Assembly (NCBI GenBank): GCA_002633005.1
Contig: NMRA01000577.1
Span: 124,001-188,000, forward strand
Source: Phoronis australis
Taxonomy: Eukaryota; Phoronida; Phoronidae
Length of the DNA: 64,000 bases
Direction of reading: 5' to 3'
In this document: positions 46,101-59,128 of the stretch, in pieces
Numbering within the stretch: the first letter of the stretch is position 1
Layout: each line of letters opens with the position of its first letter
The notes under the pieces: generated by a model
What the model saw: only the letters and a program-made list of their open reading frames with translations
Told to the model about the DNA's origin: nothing
Database searches by the model: none
Program-made: the position numbers and the translations under genes

Positions 46101-48874
46101 CCCAAGTTTAGCGTCGAATGCGTTGTCTGTGTTATAATTCATCACGTGTAACTGATTACAACCTAGAAAGAAAACAATCTCTCGTAGTTAGCCAGCTACG
46201 AACTACTGTGAAGCTGTGGAACCTGACTGTGTTCAAAAGTTACTGTTAAAATCCTAACTTTTGATTTGGACCTCGCACCCTGTATAACATGAACTGGAAG
46301 TGATTTCCGAGTATAGGAAAGGCCAGCGTACAGTTCAATAATGCTAATACCTCACTAGAAAAGCAAAACTTCACAAGAATCCGCGAGATATCGTCGTGTA
46401 ATGAGAGCACGTGATTTTGGCAAGATTTTTTTTCTCCCTTTGAGACAACTATTGAACTCTGACCCTGGAAGCTCGTAGGAAGACTTCTCATGGCACCATA
46501 GATTATAGACAACAGATTTGCAACTCCGACATTTTCTTGCGTACTATTCTAGAGGAGGCTCTACTGAAATCGGTAATTTAGGAGTCCTAAATTACCAATT
46601 TCGGTTTCCGGTTAGTGTATTGTGACCGGACATTCTCGCATCTATTTTACTATCCAGTACAACGAAAAAAAAATATTTCGGCATTGCAACGCTGTTCAAG
46701 GTCTTCCAATAATAGAAGTTGGTATCGTGAGTACTTTTGACACCCAACCACACAACAGCCGATCATAATTAGCAGACGACGTACTTGCCGGAAGTAAAAC
46801 TTATTATTTTACCAGGTGTCGCTAGTGAATAGTGACGTCACGGCTTATGCGTAAGATCACATATTTCGTCGATTGAAATTATACGGAGTTGGCGGTCCAT
46901 GTACTATCGTCTATGATGGCACGCAGCCAAAGCAATTGTTTTACGACAGACCGCAAGACGAAGTAAGCTGGTGCAACAGGCGTTTCATTGAAGATGCCTG
47001 CTCAGGAACGCAACTGTTCCTTTATTGGAACAGCACCGTACCTAGGCAATGACCATCGCCTCTGTTGGCCCGAAGCAGAGCCTCTGCTTCGGGCCAACAG
47101 AGGCGATGGTCATTGCCTACACCGTACCATAACCTACATATACATATCCACATAGTTGTCAAAGGGACGTGGTCTAGTTCGCTATCGTGACCAGTGCTAA
47201 GACATAGGTCGAATTTTAATTCTTACCTGTACGAATAGCCTCAGGTAATTTGTCAAAAATAGGTATCTGTCGTTTAACTGCCATCACCATGGGCCAAAAG
47301 CTCGGTTGGCTGTTTTTGGTCAGGTAGCGTGCACTTACGGCTGTATTTGAATACAACGCTGCAAGAAAAACAGAAACCAGCATGTACTAACTAGTTCTGC
47401 TGTGATCTCGGCTGGGCTAAGCATGAAAGTTATCAGCAGAAAATAAACTGGACAAGGTCAATGTTAATGCATTAGCAAGCAAATTAATCAAGTTCCATCT
47501 AGTGAATTCCTAAAATTTTCAGCGGTTTTCATAGATGGCGCTACATGTGCTAAAGCGGCTGCAAACCCGCATTCCATCACAATTTTTTTTTTGATTAATA
47601 CCACTAACCGTTAATTTCCTCAGTCAAACTAAAGATGATTTCATGGTTTCGAATTGCTCGAGGTCAGTCTCTACGAATTCGCTTGTCACGACAGCCTGTC
47701 ATTTGCGGCAGACAAGGTCTAATGCAATGACGAACTGTCAGTTATTTGCAAATTCAGATATCACTCCTCATCTGAGCCAGTAAGGAACAAGTTGAGACCA
47801 ATTATAGTGATAAGTGCTCTCAGTGAAATGCTCGCTTTAAAATGCGTAGTTTTCTATAGCTTTGGAAATAAAGTTCAGTTGAGAACTTGATTATAAATCG
47901 GTTAGATAGTACTTTATTGATTATACACTTTTGAGAAGTATATGTTTAAATTTGCAGTCAAGTATCCAGTAAAAGGAAGAACGTCGCTAAAATTCCAATA
48001 ATTTATTGACAAAAAAAACAAATTTGGACGGTGTAAATTCAGAGACCAATTTTTTTTGAAAAAAGACTCAATGCACTCGGGGGCGCTAGTTGCAGTTGTT
48101 AGTTGCGATCTGGACAATCAAACGTTATTCGAGACATCGGCCCCGATTTGTACATCGCGAACAAAAGCGTACTGCTACGCACTTAACAAAACAAAATGTT
48201 CGAACCTGTGCCCAATTTATCTGAGGTTTTCTTCAGTAAACCGAGAGATACTAGAGTGTTAAGAAGCCTTTCAGTTGATCCGACGTGAAGCGACTTGTGA
48301 GCGGCCAACGTTTCGGCAGACACCGGTTCGCCCGTCTTTACCAAGTCGTCAAATATCATCATTTCGCAAGACTCTATCATCACCTATCATAAAATAACAC
48401 TCGATTAGTAAAATGAGCAAATGTCCGTTAAGTGTTTGTAACATTTTATATCTTAAAGTTTTTGCTTTAAAATTCTCCTTGATACCTTTTCATGAATTGC
48501 TATATATCGATTTTTCAAAAAGTAAAGTAGGCCTAACTTTTCTGACCACGTATCTGGACAAACATCTCAGAGTCGCTCAAATGTTATTTACTCGAGTTTC
48601 GCAGCAATAAAATGCCGAGAATGGCGATAACGCTATTAAAAACTGGTCGGGTACTTGAGCTTGGAGAACGATGACGTAACCCTGAGACGTGTGTTATGTT
48701 TGTAAAATCTTTTGCGAGAGAACTGCGAAAAAACTGATTTATGACAACAGAGGCTCTATAAATTATCCACTTCAAAAGAAGTTAGTCCATAAATCGTGAT
48801 ACCTGCGCAGCTAAGGCGCCGTTCAGAATATCAAGTACTGGCTGAGCCGGCGCTACTCTCTCTGTCAAATCCAT
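43115..48874 (-). CDS. ASMT: Acetylserotonin O-methyltransferase-like enzyme (7 coding exons)
   Basis: Minus-strand coding exons: 48803-48874, 48206-48383, 47227-47358, 45974-46162, 45345-45485, 43614-43736 and 43115-43353. They give 357 residues, close to the family's usual size of about 345, and phases match at every join. An N-terminal winged-helix dimerisation domain (residues 1 to about 100, with DDLVKTGEPVSAETLAAHK) is followed by the class I methyltransferase fold. The SAM-binding glycine motif DIGGGSGA is at 188-195, split by an intron. An acidic VLDLP strand follows, then GDFF at 238-241 and the catalytic-type LHDW at 257-260. The C-terminal strand is GFYDVVFARK. The start is the first ATG after a splice acceptor at 48897, so at least one non-coding exon lies upstream. 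The family methylates hydroxyl groups of small aromatic compounds; ASMT makes melatonin from N-acetylserotonin. Invertebrate relatives may use other substrates, so the name is by family resemblance. Confidence 0.92.
45530..45780. mobile_element. MITE family 2 copy
   Basis: Left end GTTATCGTGATAAGATTCTC then TTCCGTTACC; right end GGTAACGGAAATAGAAACTT then GTAATATTATAAGAACGATT. A block containing TTCGAATTCCAAAATGGCGC lies in the middle. It is in an intron of the ASMT-like gene. Confidence 0.6.
46493..46919. mobile_element. Possible MITE with CATAG...CTATG ends
   Basis: CACCATAGATTATAGACAAC at the left and TGTACTATCGTCTATGATGG at the right are approximate inverted repeats. The two ends appear joined together at about 33290-33336, as in an internally deleted copy. 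A 12-bp-arm palindrome (GGTAATTTAGGA, 46572-46596) lies inside. Confidence 0.4.
47034..47128. mobile_element. 77-bp perfect palindrome flanked by 9-bp direct repeats
   Basis: The arms 47043-47080 and 47082-47119 are exact reverse complements, 38 bases each around one central C. The whole is bounded by the direct repeat CACCGTACC (47034-47042 and 47120-47128). A 9-bp target-site duplication fits Mutator-like elements. It lies in an intron of the ASMT-like gene. Confidence 0.8.
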
Positions 48875-50389
48875 TTTTGCCAATTGAATGATTAACCTGA
48901 AAAATAATAGCAGTGTAGTTGAGTGCACGGACTGGGAAAATTCTGTATTTCAACATTATTCCATGGTAACAAGAATCATAATTATACACTTAAAACATTG
49001 CTGCCGACTATTTTGTACGCTGAGCACGCGCTTAGATGGCCTGTCGTGACCTGCCGGTCACAGAACACTACGAAATATTGCAGCCATTTAGCATCTTATC
49101 GGTCCTCTGTTCAAGTACAAGAAAGACGTGCTTTATTTCCCAAAAACTCGACGTGAACTAACAACTCAAATTCTTTTAAAGCGGCAATACACCGGCGTTC
49201 CGTCAACGAAATCAATTTTTGATTTACAGATATGAAACTTATCTTAAGTGGATCATTCACTCGGATGAGAAGTTATTTAGTTATTTTTGATCTTGCAAAG
49301 AACTGGCAGTTCATTTTTGCTCGAGACCATGTATGGCAGACAAAATGTCACTCCTTGACGAGTTAACTTGCAGAGCATGGTCGCAAGTAATAACGAACCA
49401 ATACTTTTCAAATCCAAGAATTTCATCTATTTTGATTGAGGAATAATTTGAAACCAATTTCATATCGGCAGGTGGTCTAAATCAAAAAAATTTTTTTTTT
49501 GTTCCAGAAGGCGGATTTATAGCCGTTTTAAAATTAAAACAAATATCATGAAGTTTACCCAAAATGTTGAAAAAGTTAACAATTTTAAATAAATAATGTT
49601 ATTACACGTTTTTATCTAAAATCACTGTTTAAATAAGTCACGTCACATATCTTGTATTGATACCAAAGTATTATATTCTAAATAACGTGTAAGCTTAAAT
49701 TTCAGTAATCTTATAGCGACGATTCTTTATTAACGAAACAACAAAATATCGGTAGAGTAGTTTCAACATGAATGACGTATGTCACTGAACGGAATAATAC
49801 GCCAATCTATAACAGAGGGTCAGTTGAGCAATTTCGTCAAATCACACGAAATAGCTGAAGGGAGTTTGTATGGTAGTACCAGTGAGTATACAGAGGCACG
49901 TTTTGCCTCTGGCTTTGATTTGGCTATGCAAGTAATTACAGCTTTGTTTTGTTTTGATATACTTTACTTCGCAAGTGTCGAGTTTGCTGCCCGGCTCGGT
50001 TGATCTGAACCGTGGAATGTAAATTTTAGCATAAGTTACCGACACCGTTCACTATATGTAGAGCGGCGGCAGTACGGTTGCAGCTTGAATTTTCACGAGA
50101 CGTTAGAGTAAAAGTTCTCCACAACTGTAATCCGTGCTCATACACGATAGTCTTAGAACGTTTCAGAAACTCATCTGTCCTGTTTTTTCTTTCGTAAAGT
50201 TTTTAAATAAAAAGCACGCCCAGGTTCACAATATTTCGTAGACTGAACTATATCGGAGCTGGCAGGAATTTGTCCAGAATTGCCAACAAATCAGTAGTTA
50301 GAAGTTGAAACTACACTCGTTGGTGACAGGAGGCGCTCAGGTAATGTAGGCAGTTTTCACTGGATGGATCCCAGCAACGCACATGTGGC

Positions 50390-50865
50390 TGAAGATGGAA
50401 AAAAATGGATTGACCGAAACTTTCTACTACTATATACATTGCACTTGGAAACTGGTCGTTATGTAAACACTCCTGTAAGTGAAAGACTTTGCTTGTGTTG
50501 TGAGTCTGGTTCTATGGAGGATGAGCTATATTTTGTGTTTGATTGTTATCTTTATAACTCACGTACGGATGTCTATTCTGTTTAATAATGTTTCACCTCA
50601 AGTCCCGAATTTTGCAAATTTCAGAAGATTAGATACGTTAAAACTGCTGTTTCAGTATTTCCCTAGGCAATTCGACAAATCTATCAAATCTGCTTTTGAA
50701 CTTAGAAACCGTCGCATTTATCGTATATCTGAGTTGTGTGGTTAAAGTGACTAATAAGCCCAACTGGGCTAGGTACTTATTTTTCTTACGAATGTTATAC
50801 CCATAACTGTTTGAATTAATTGTACTTGTCACTATAATGAATAAATACAATACAATACAAATAAA
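50390..50865 (+). mobile_element. 3' fragment of a non-LTR retrotransposon
   Basis: Two overlapping frames together read as the C-terminal tail found after the reverse transcriptase in LINE-like elements: LETGRYVNTPVSERLCLCC..., then SMEDELYFVFDCYLYNSR, then a frame change near 50570 and FANFRRLDTLKLLFQYFPRQ. A short untranslated tail ends in ATACA repeats (TGAATAAATACAATACAATA), typical of such elements. It is 5'-truncated and frameshifted, hence inactive. Confidence 0.6.
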
Positions 50866-53463
50866 ACTCAGTCCTTATGTTTTATGACTGAGTAATGACT
50901 AAGGCTGTAATAATCCTTCGTTCGTCAAATTAACAAACTTTCGATCTAGATCCCTTTCCGTTGTAATACTAGCGTAAATTTGTTTCTTGCTCAGATGAGA
51001 AGTTGGGTTTGGAAATATCTGATAGTTCGTTATCGCGTGAAACAATGCTTGGCGCATAAAATGTCTCGCCGTGACAAGCGAACGTGCTGAGTTTGCTTTC
51101 AAGCAATAATACCCAAGCCCAGAAATCACCGATATTTTAAATCAGAAACAAGTTGAGACCAATTTCATCACTGTAAGCGGTAGAAATTAAAAGTTTTTGA
51201 ATGAGGGTACACTTATTCGTTATTTGCGCACTTTGGTGGCGCTGAAAAAATGATTGCTGTGCATTGTTGTTTAGGACACAATGCCTCGTTTTGGTATTAA
51301 TTTGAGCAACGCAAACGTGAAAGCGCGCGTGCTCCAAACGCAAACGCGATCCAGTCTCTGAGTAAGTTTACACTCGCGACGTGGTGTGAGCCGTTCCGAC
51401 GGTACTAAGTTACGCTGGGGATAAAACTGAGCTGAGTTGAGCTGTCTCAAACATGCAATATGAACTCAAAGTTTAAATTTATCATTTTCACATTACATGA
51501 ATATCTCCTAATGCATTACTAACTTTTACCAGTGCATGATTTGTCGTGTCAAATATTGTTTGAGACACCAACAGGTTTTCTTTTCAAGGAGTAAAAGGCG
51601 CTCACGGCGCCGGGAAGAACGAGTTTGTGACCTATCTTTAAAGCAAAATATTTCACATGTCATACCTAGTCAGCTCGCTAAATGTCACTAGTGTATAAAG
51701 TTATTGAGAGACGAGGACGTTTTTGCGTTCCAAACATGCAGAACCCTTGTTGTTTGGACGCAACACCTCGTTTTCAACCACAGTGACGAATTCGTGCAAG
51801 TAGTGAATATCGCTTTTAACTTTGAAAATAACTTAAATTTTAGTGAACGAATGTGTTCGTAATATTTAGCACAAAGAATGAAAAAACAACAGCAAAGAAC
51901 GCTGTAAAGTGTTTACGTAGAGTGTAAAAAAGGTTTTCGAAAACGCTCTAATGTTCATTCGCTTACGTTAGTTTGCCGTAAAATACAAGTAAGAAAAAAC
52001 GTGCTCCTATTTTGAAAATATTTAAAAACACTAACACAAAACTATCGTTTTGAAAGTGCTTGAAAGACGCTCAAGTACTGAAGACTTCCGTTAAATTGAA
52101 ACCTTCTAATGATAGCAGAAGGCATAACTCAACATCAAATGTGAGAGTAGTTCTTGGGGAACTACGGGTAGTTCTTGGGAACTATCCATTAAAAAGCAAG
52201 CTAATAACGTCTCGGGGAATCCTATTTTATTACGTCCAATGAGAATTGAAGCAAACAGAGAGCAATGACGTTATTTTACCAACAGTAAATATTATCTTCT
52301 GCACCTTTTGAAAGATATATGAGGTTCATATTATCAAGGACTTGCATTTACGTTAGCATAGTTTATTAGTTTCATTATAATTATTGGGTTACCGGTAGTC
52401 ACATCATGATTTTATTACGTTATTATGATATCGTGTATTAAATACTATACCGGAAACGCATTCACAAATCCTGACATTATTACTGTTGAAATTATCAGCA
52501 TCGAAGCAGTTTTTGCTTCACGTTATCTTTTCATGTGTGCGAATGATGATGATGTTCAGTTTGGTCGATGTGTTATTTCGGACAGCAATTTTAAAAAAAT
52601 TCTTGCTGGTGTAAATTTCCTTTGTTTATTAAGCGAACAATCCCTAGTCTGGCTATAGCTTGCGGTCTAAGTTATTACTGTATAATCATAAACCCCGAGG
52701 GAGACGTGCACAATCACACTTAATACATATTCATTATTTTGACGTAAAATGAGATAATTTACGTAAGTAGTGTGAATTTTTTCTACTTATGAGCTTAAGC
52801 AGATTTGAAAGAAGTTGCATTACCCTTATTCGTTATTCCGATTCTTCACAAAGATATATGAGATTTCTAGCAATTAAGTAGTCACTCTCAATACCTGAAC
52901 GTGTACGGTATTTTAATTTCATTGCTATTTTTCTTTCCAGGTCCGCATTTTGATATTCCACTCAAATATGCGTAATTCCATACCCGAAATTTTTTTAAGT
53001 TCATCAATTTAGAAAAATGATGAATATTTAGTCTTTTTCGAAACAAAACAGTGAGCACTATAAGGCTATAAGAATAAAAAGTAAAAAAAAAACTCGAAAT
53101 TAAAACATCGAAGTTAAAATCACTGCTTAGCGAGCCCTGAATTTCACAGCACGACGACTGGAACTTCTTTCACTGTTGAACTGTGAGACAGTGGTTATCG
53201 ATCCACGCTTGTTGAATACAGATTCGACTCCTACTGAGCCCTGCGTAACGACCGTGCATGTGAAGAGAAAAATAACTTTAGTGCAACGACGTCAGGGACG
53301 GAAGCCAGAGGAAGGACTCAGTTGCCGAAAAAGGGAAATAAAGCGCCCTTTATATCTGTCCAATGTCAACCTCCCTGTGGTAGTAGTGATCTTGCTGAAT
53401 GTTGTTAGTATGACGTAGTTCTAACTTTCACTTCGACGGTTTTTCAGGTCGCAATTAGTCGCG

Positions 53464-53498
53464 GCTTCAGTTTTGCAAAATTTGCAAAACTGAAGCCT
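53464..53498. repeat. Perfect 35-bp palindrome
   Basis: GGCTTCAGTTTTGCAAA and its exact complement are separated by a single A. No gene is adjacent. Confidence 0.8.
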
Positions 53499-56400
53499 CA
53501 TTTAATGAGGTCTGCCTATCACAAATTTTGTCTACGACTTTCTGCACAGCAAAAAAATCTCGTCTCATCGTAGGAAGCTGAAGAAAATGCCTCGCAATAA
53601 TGTGGGCATTTGTGATGGCTTTGAATTACATGGTGTCATTGGTAATTTCGCCGTTGTTAAAATAATACGCCTCTTCCTACGTCTGAAAACAATGTCATGT
53701 CAAATAACACAATTCCGTATGTCACAAATGCCACTAAGGTAATACGGTCGAATTTTTGTCTTAGCGAATTTGGTGTCTTAGTATAAACGAAAACACGCTG
53801 ACAATTCACGAAAAAAAAATCTTCAACATAACGAAAATAATTTTACGGTTTCTTAATTGACTAAAAAACCTGCAGCTGAATAAACGCAAAGTTTGTTATC
53901 TTTCACCACGTGCTCATTGCTGACGTAATTTGATACGACTCAAGTTACGAAATAAAAATGAAACCAAAACGACAATAATCTCGCCGAAAATCCACCTTAA
54001 CATGATTCCTTAACTATCCAATAGGGTGCGCGACCATTAGGTAGCTCAGGCACACTCCGGCTGAGAATGATCCTGGGCGTGGATTCACGCTCGCTACTGG
54101 AGGGTCCGACCCGTTAGATCTACAAATGAGACAAACTGAATGGCAGATGTGCGCGCGTTGATAATTTTGACAATTGGCTCTTGAATGGTTTCATTATCGG
54201 GTCGTAATATCAAACAGATGAGACACGCCGGATCTTCTTGTTTAGTAAATACGCTTATACAATCGCTCACTAATAGCGATGCGTGCTCCAATTCACGGTA
54301 AGCCGGTTTTTAGTTACTTTCAACTCAATCAAACAAAGCGTAAATTCTGTGCAAAAACGGTTCTAGGCAGTGATTTATCAAATGTGATTCGTCGCCCATG
54401 CTGATAACATTAAGCCACAGAAAACAACAGTGCTAAAGTGTAAAACTAACTTACGCCATCCTTGCAGGTTTGCCAACGGGAGAAAAAACAGCCAATAATA
54501 CCTTTTGCACTCTTTTAACTCTGAGCAATTCAGCGTGCTGCCCACGAGCCAAAACAGTGATTAGTTACAGAACTCTTAAGCGGTCTCTAATGAAAAGCCA
54601 GATCACGTCTTGATACTGTTGAGCAGAGCATGTAAAATTTATATCATTCACCGCTGACGGCGCCGCTAAATCAAATCCCTCCTTTTGACCACGTGACGTT
54701 GCAAGACTGGTGTGTAATTGGCTTACGGTTATAGCTTGTGCCAGCAAAAAGTTAGGAGTATAAATTACACCCGAGGAAGGTGACGATGGGCTAATGTACA
54801 GACAAAATATCTTATAAAAACTGATCGTTAGGCAGACACCGTGTTATGATAGATTGTACACAATAGATTACCTTCACACATCTGTATGTATGTTAGTTTG
54901 TGCAAAGAAAAATTCTTTTTAACCGAATAACCTTCTAGACTAGTAGCCGTAACTAACAGGAGCAAAAACGAAAAACATTGTCAGACTAAAACAAAAAGTA
55001 AGTAAGTTAATACCAGGTTATTTAACTCGCAAGAGGCGTGTTTTCACTGTATTGCATAATACACTGACTTTTGGTACGGCAAAAAGGTACATGTATTTCT
55101 TTTAGGGACTAAAATGATGGGTAGAAAATGACAGTCGAAAACATTCGACTGAAACATGATGTCGTAAGACACTTTCATAAACGATACGAAATAAATATAA
55201 AGATTATGAATTTGAAAATTCCGTACTCACTAATAAACATATCGGCTAATTGTTGAACGAAACACTTTTTGAAGTTATGAATTGTCATGGCAATAGCGCG
55301 CTCTTTTGACGTTGTTTGCGTTCACATGGCATTTTGATTGCCAAGATAAAATCGAAATTACGGTTCATTTTTTCATTTTATTAACAGCGGTTCCAAACTT
55401 GAATAACTTGTGATCATGACTACTTACTAAGTTCTGATGTGGCTTCAAATCCCATACAAGCAATTTTACGGTAACACTTGCCAAAAATAATTATTCGCAA
55501 ATTCATAAGAGTAAAACAAAAGCTCTAATACACGTCATAAGCAGGTTTATATGCCCTAAATAAGTAGATAACAAACACTTCTATTAAAGTAAAATTAATC
55601 TAGGTTTGCCTGAGAGTTTTCAACTGAATTATTCTATTTAGACAAAGTTCGACCAGTTTTGTAAGCAGCTTTTAGGATTCAAAGTATCGTACAAACTACA
55701 TTCAAAATGTCTGAGTGCACGCTTGAACGTATATTCGGTCAAAAATTATTATTGCGCAACATTTAATATCATATCGTCTTGGACGACTTGACAGGTGGGC
55801 ATTTAAAGCATAAATTAAAAACAAGTATTTATTTGACCAGTTCATTCTAAGGTTACAACGGAAAAATAAGCTTAGAACGGAAGTGCTTAAATAATTACAT
55901 TCTTCATTAGTGGTTGTGTCCCGAGATTTTGCGGCTGTTGAAAACATTTTATTTTTACAATTCCACGAGGTAACATGAACAGTTTGGTCACCACAGTTGA
56001 GCGAGGCCAATGTTGGAATCGCGATTTGACAAGATAAGTCTGGTCCCCATAAAGTAAAGAGTCGCAGTCGCGGTCTTTTCAAAGGTTGTTGCATATGTTA
56101 TGGTAAGTTGCAGCGAATTGCAATAGTCACCAGGTGTCTGTACACATCAAGTTGTAACAAGTTATTATACTAGCAGATAATTAGCCTATTCTATTATACA
56201 ATGGCTGCGGGGACCTGCGAATTTGCCCCTTAGAACGTTTTCCTGGACCAGCCTGTTAACTGACCGGCACACGAGTACACAGCACCGCATTGATTTACCA
56301 GTAACACGAACACCGTGATATCAAACCGCTAGTCCCCGGGGCAGTGGCTGATAAGGCCTAGCCTGCAAGGCGTGCTGACGCTATGTCGGTTCGGTTACAA

Positions 56401-58163
56401 TGCACGCGGCGTCCAGTTACGAGACACAAATTTCCTGTGTCCTGCGGGTCCGCGTGATCGCCCTCTCCATCCCCGAATACGCTAGTCGATGTCAATTACT
56501 TCGAGCTAGTTGATGGTACCACTAAAAAGGCACGTTGGCAGAAGTTTTGTTACACTCTTAAACACAACAGGAAATCGAACCAGTGTTTTGGGGTGCATTT
56601 AAATGTACATAAATTTCTTTTTACTGTAAGTATCACTCGGTAAGCCATTCAAGAATGCAAACAGAAATTACAGGCATGAGGTTCTGCAGATGAGATGAAT
56701 GGACTACGACACAAGTAACGGAAATGTTTACTTTTCCGTGCGCTTCTGGGACAGGTCTCCCAAACAGAAAAAATTCAGCAAAATGTAGTCCTTGGATCCC
56801 ATATGTGTCAAAATAGAGTCAAATAAGCAATACTGCCCAAGGCTGCTCGTTTATAATACTCGCATTCTATATTATTTCACACGTTTTATTACGTAACAAT
56901 GAGTCCCTTGAAATGCAAAGTTACACACTGCTTACTAGTTGAATACAAGCTTCCACAAACTAGTATCAAAAAGGATTAGTAGGGTTTTTATCTTATTTTA
57001 ACTGAGCTGGTCAAGAAAACTTCAGCTTGAAATATTAGATAATCTCTTTTGTCATCCTCGCAGACCCCAATAACAGTCCATTCACTTCCACTGAGTTACA
57101 TCTGAATTTGTATCTAATTTTTTGAACGGCTTATTCTAAATACCTTCTGATACGAAGAATGGGTAAGCGTTCAGCGTCGGCAGTTTTAAAAGGGGATTTG
57201 AACCAATGCAAGTTTTTCAAACTCCAACAATCCCTTTTTAGATCAACGTCTCAAGTCTTCATTTTCGACGCCCGCCGATTGCCCTGTCATTCGAAAGAAT
57301 CAGAGATACAGTTCCCTCGGCTATAGACCATCAAATTCGATTTAACTCGCTCACTGAAGGGATATCAATGTTCAAAACGGCCACTAAACGTGTTGGACTT
57401 TAAAAAGGTTTGAAAACGGCTATGTAATAGAAATCAGTAGAAGTCGTCCCAAACAACTAGTATATTTGGCGCATGTACAACGCGTTAAAGACATGTTACG
57501 GGTTGTAAACAATGAAGAAATAAACGATAAAGTTTTTGCAATGCGTGAATGTTGCATTTTTACAAAGAAGTTCCACGAAGGTTGGCAATTACCTTATTAT
57601 AAGAAGACTTTCAAATGAATTGGTGCAACGGTGAAGGAGAATACGAAGGTGGAGATTTACGGTAAAGGTTGAAAATAATCTTTAAAAAGCGAAAAATTGC
57701 CGCCTTTGAGTAGGCAATAAGAAAGTGAGACGTACCCCCCGGAACATAACTTTTTGAAGTGCCCAGTGTTACTGAAAGCGTAGAATTAAAAAATCGGGAC
57801 ACGCGTAGATTTCAACTGCCACACTTGATTTACTATAATTTTGCATCTTTTCAGAAGTAGTTGCAGCTCTGAAACAAAGTACGAGCATATATTCCGAAGA
57901 TGGCACGTTTTAACTTTTCTAGTACCCCAAATATAAGCTAGGGGGCGCAGGGAACTAAGAAACGGAAAAAGTGATGTCAACCATATCGACATGGAATACA
58001 AGCTCATGGATCCATGTTTTGGGGGGGGCTGCTCCATTAATGTGCTATGTCCGGTACGGAACTCACCGTCTCAAGGTTTCTGTTCAGCTTGAAGTTGCGC
58101 CAGGGATACTAATTGTCCGCAGGAGTGTGCAGTTAAGTTTTGAACAAAATCAAGAAATTCTGT

Positions 58164-58645
58164 GTTTCCACTTTTCCTCGGTGTAAAGTAGAGCTGCCCT
58201 TTAATTATTCTTTTGAGGAAGTAGGCCATTTTAAGCGTATCTGTTTAAGTTACATTGAGAGCTGCAATAGGCGAGTCAAAATGACTAACTTCAAAGTAAA
58301 CTGAAAACGAAATCGTTTATAAATTAAAAAATATCACCGATAAGTTCATTCCGACAACAATGTAACCGTAGAAAAAGTCTTAATTTGCCGTAATTCACAA
58401 CTCAATTTTTGCGACTGTTGGAAAATAAAATCAAAACATTCAGCACTCACCATTGTGTGAAACGCGATGTCCCCATATTAACTCATCATACATTTAACAA
58501 TAACGTTGAATTTGAACAGCTCCTCTAAACTGTTTAAGCTACTTCGTGTTGCAGAAATATACTTTGCCTGAAAATCACCTATTTGAATAATTAGCGTGAG
58601 CGTGAATTCCTGGGTAAATTCCTCGCATGAGTGACTGCGCAGCCG
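58164..58645. repeat. Unmerged contig overlap, left copy
   Basis: It ends at the N at 58646. The 482 bases repeat at 58647-59128 with very few differences. Confidence 0.85.
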
Positions 58646-58646
58646 N

Positions 58647-59128
58647 GTTTCCACTTTTCCTCGGTGTAAAGTAGAGCTGCCCTTTTATTATTCTTTTGAG
58701 GAAGTAGGCCATTTTAAGCGTATCTGTTTAAGTTACATTGAGAGCTGCAATAGGCGAGTCAAAATGACTAACTTCAAAGTAAACTGAAAACGAAATCGTT
58801 TATAAATTAAAAAATATCACCGATAAGTTTATTCCGACAACAATGTAACCGTAGAAAAAGTCTTAATTTGCCGTAATTCACAACTCAATTTTTGCGACTG
58901 TTGGAAAATAAAATCAAAACATTCAGCACTCACCATTGTGTGAAACGCGATGTCCCCATATTAACTCATCATACATTTAACAATAACGTTGAATTTGAAC
59001 AGCTCCTCTAAACTGTTTAAGCTACTTCGTGTTGCAGAAATATACTTTGCCTGAAAATCACCTATTTGAATAATTAGCGTGAGCGTGAATTCCTGGGTAA
59101 ATTCCTCGCATGAGTGACTGCGCAGCCG
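58647..59128. repeat. Unmerged contig overlap, right copy
   Basis: Partner of 58164-58645, beginning directly after the N. Confidence 0.85.

Noticed and set aside
55702-56094. 130-codon minus-strand open frame
   Set aside because: Composition and content look random, with no motif, conserved start or neighbouring exon.
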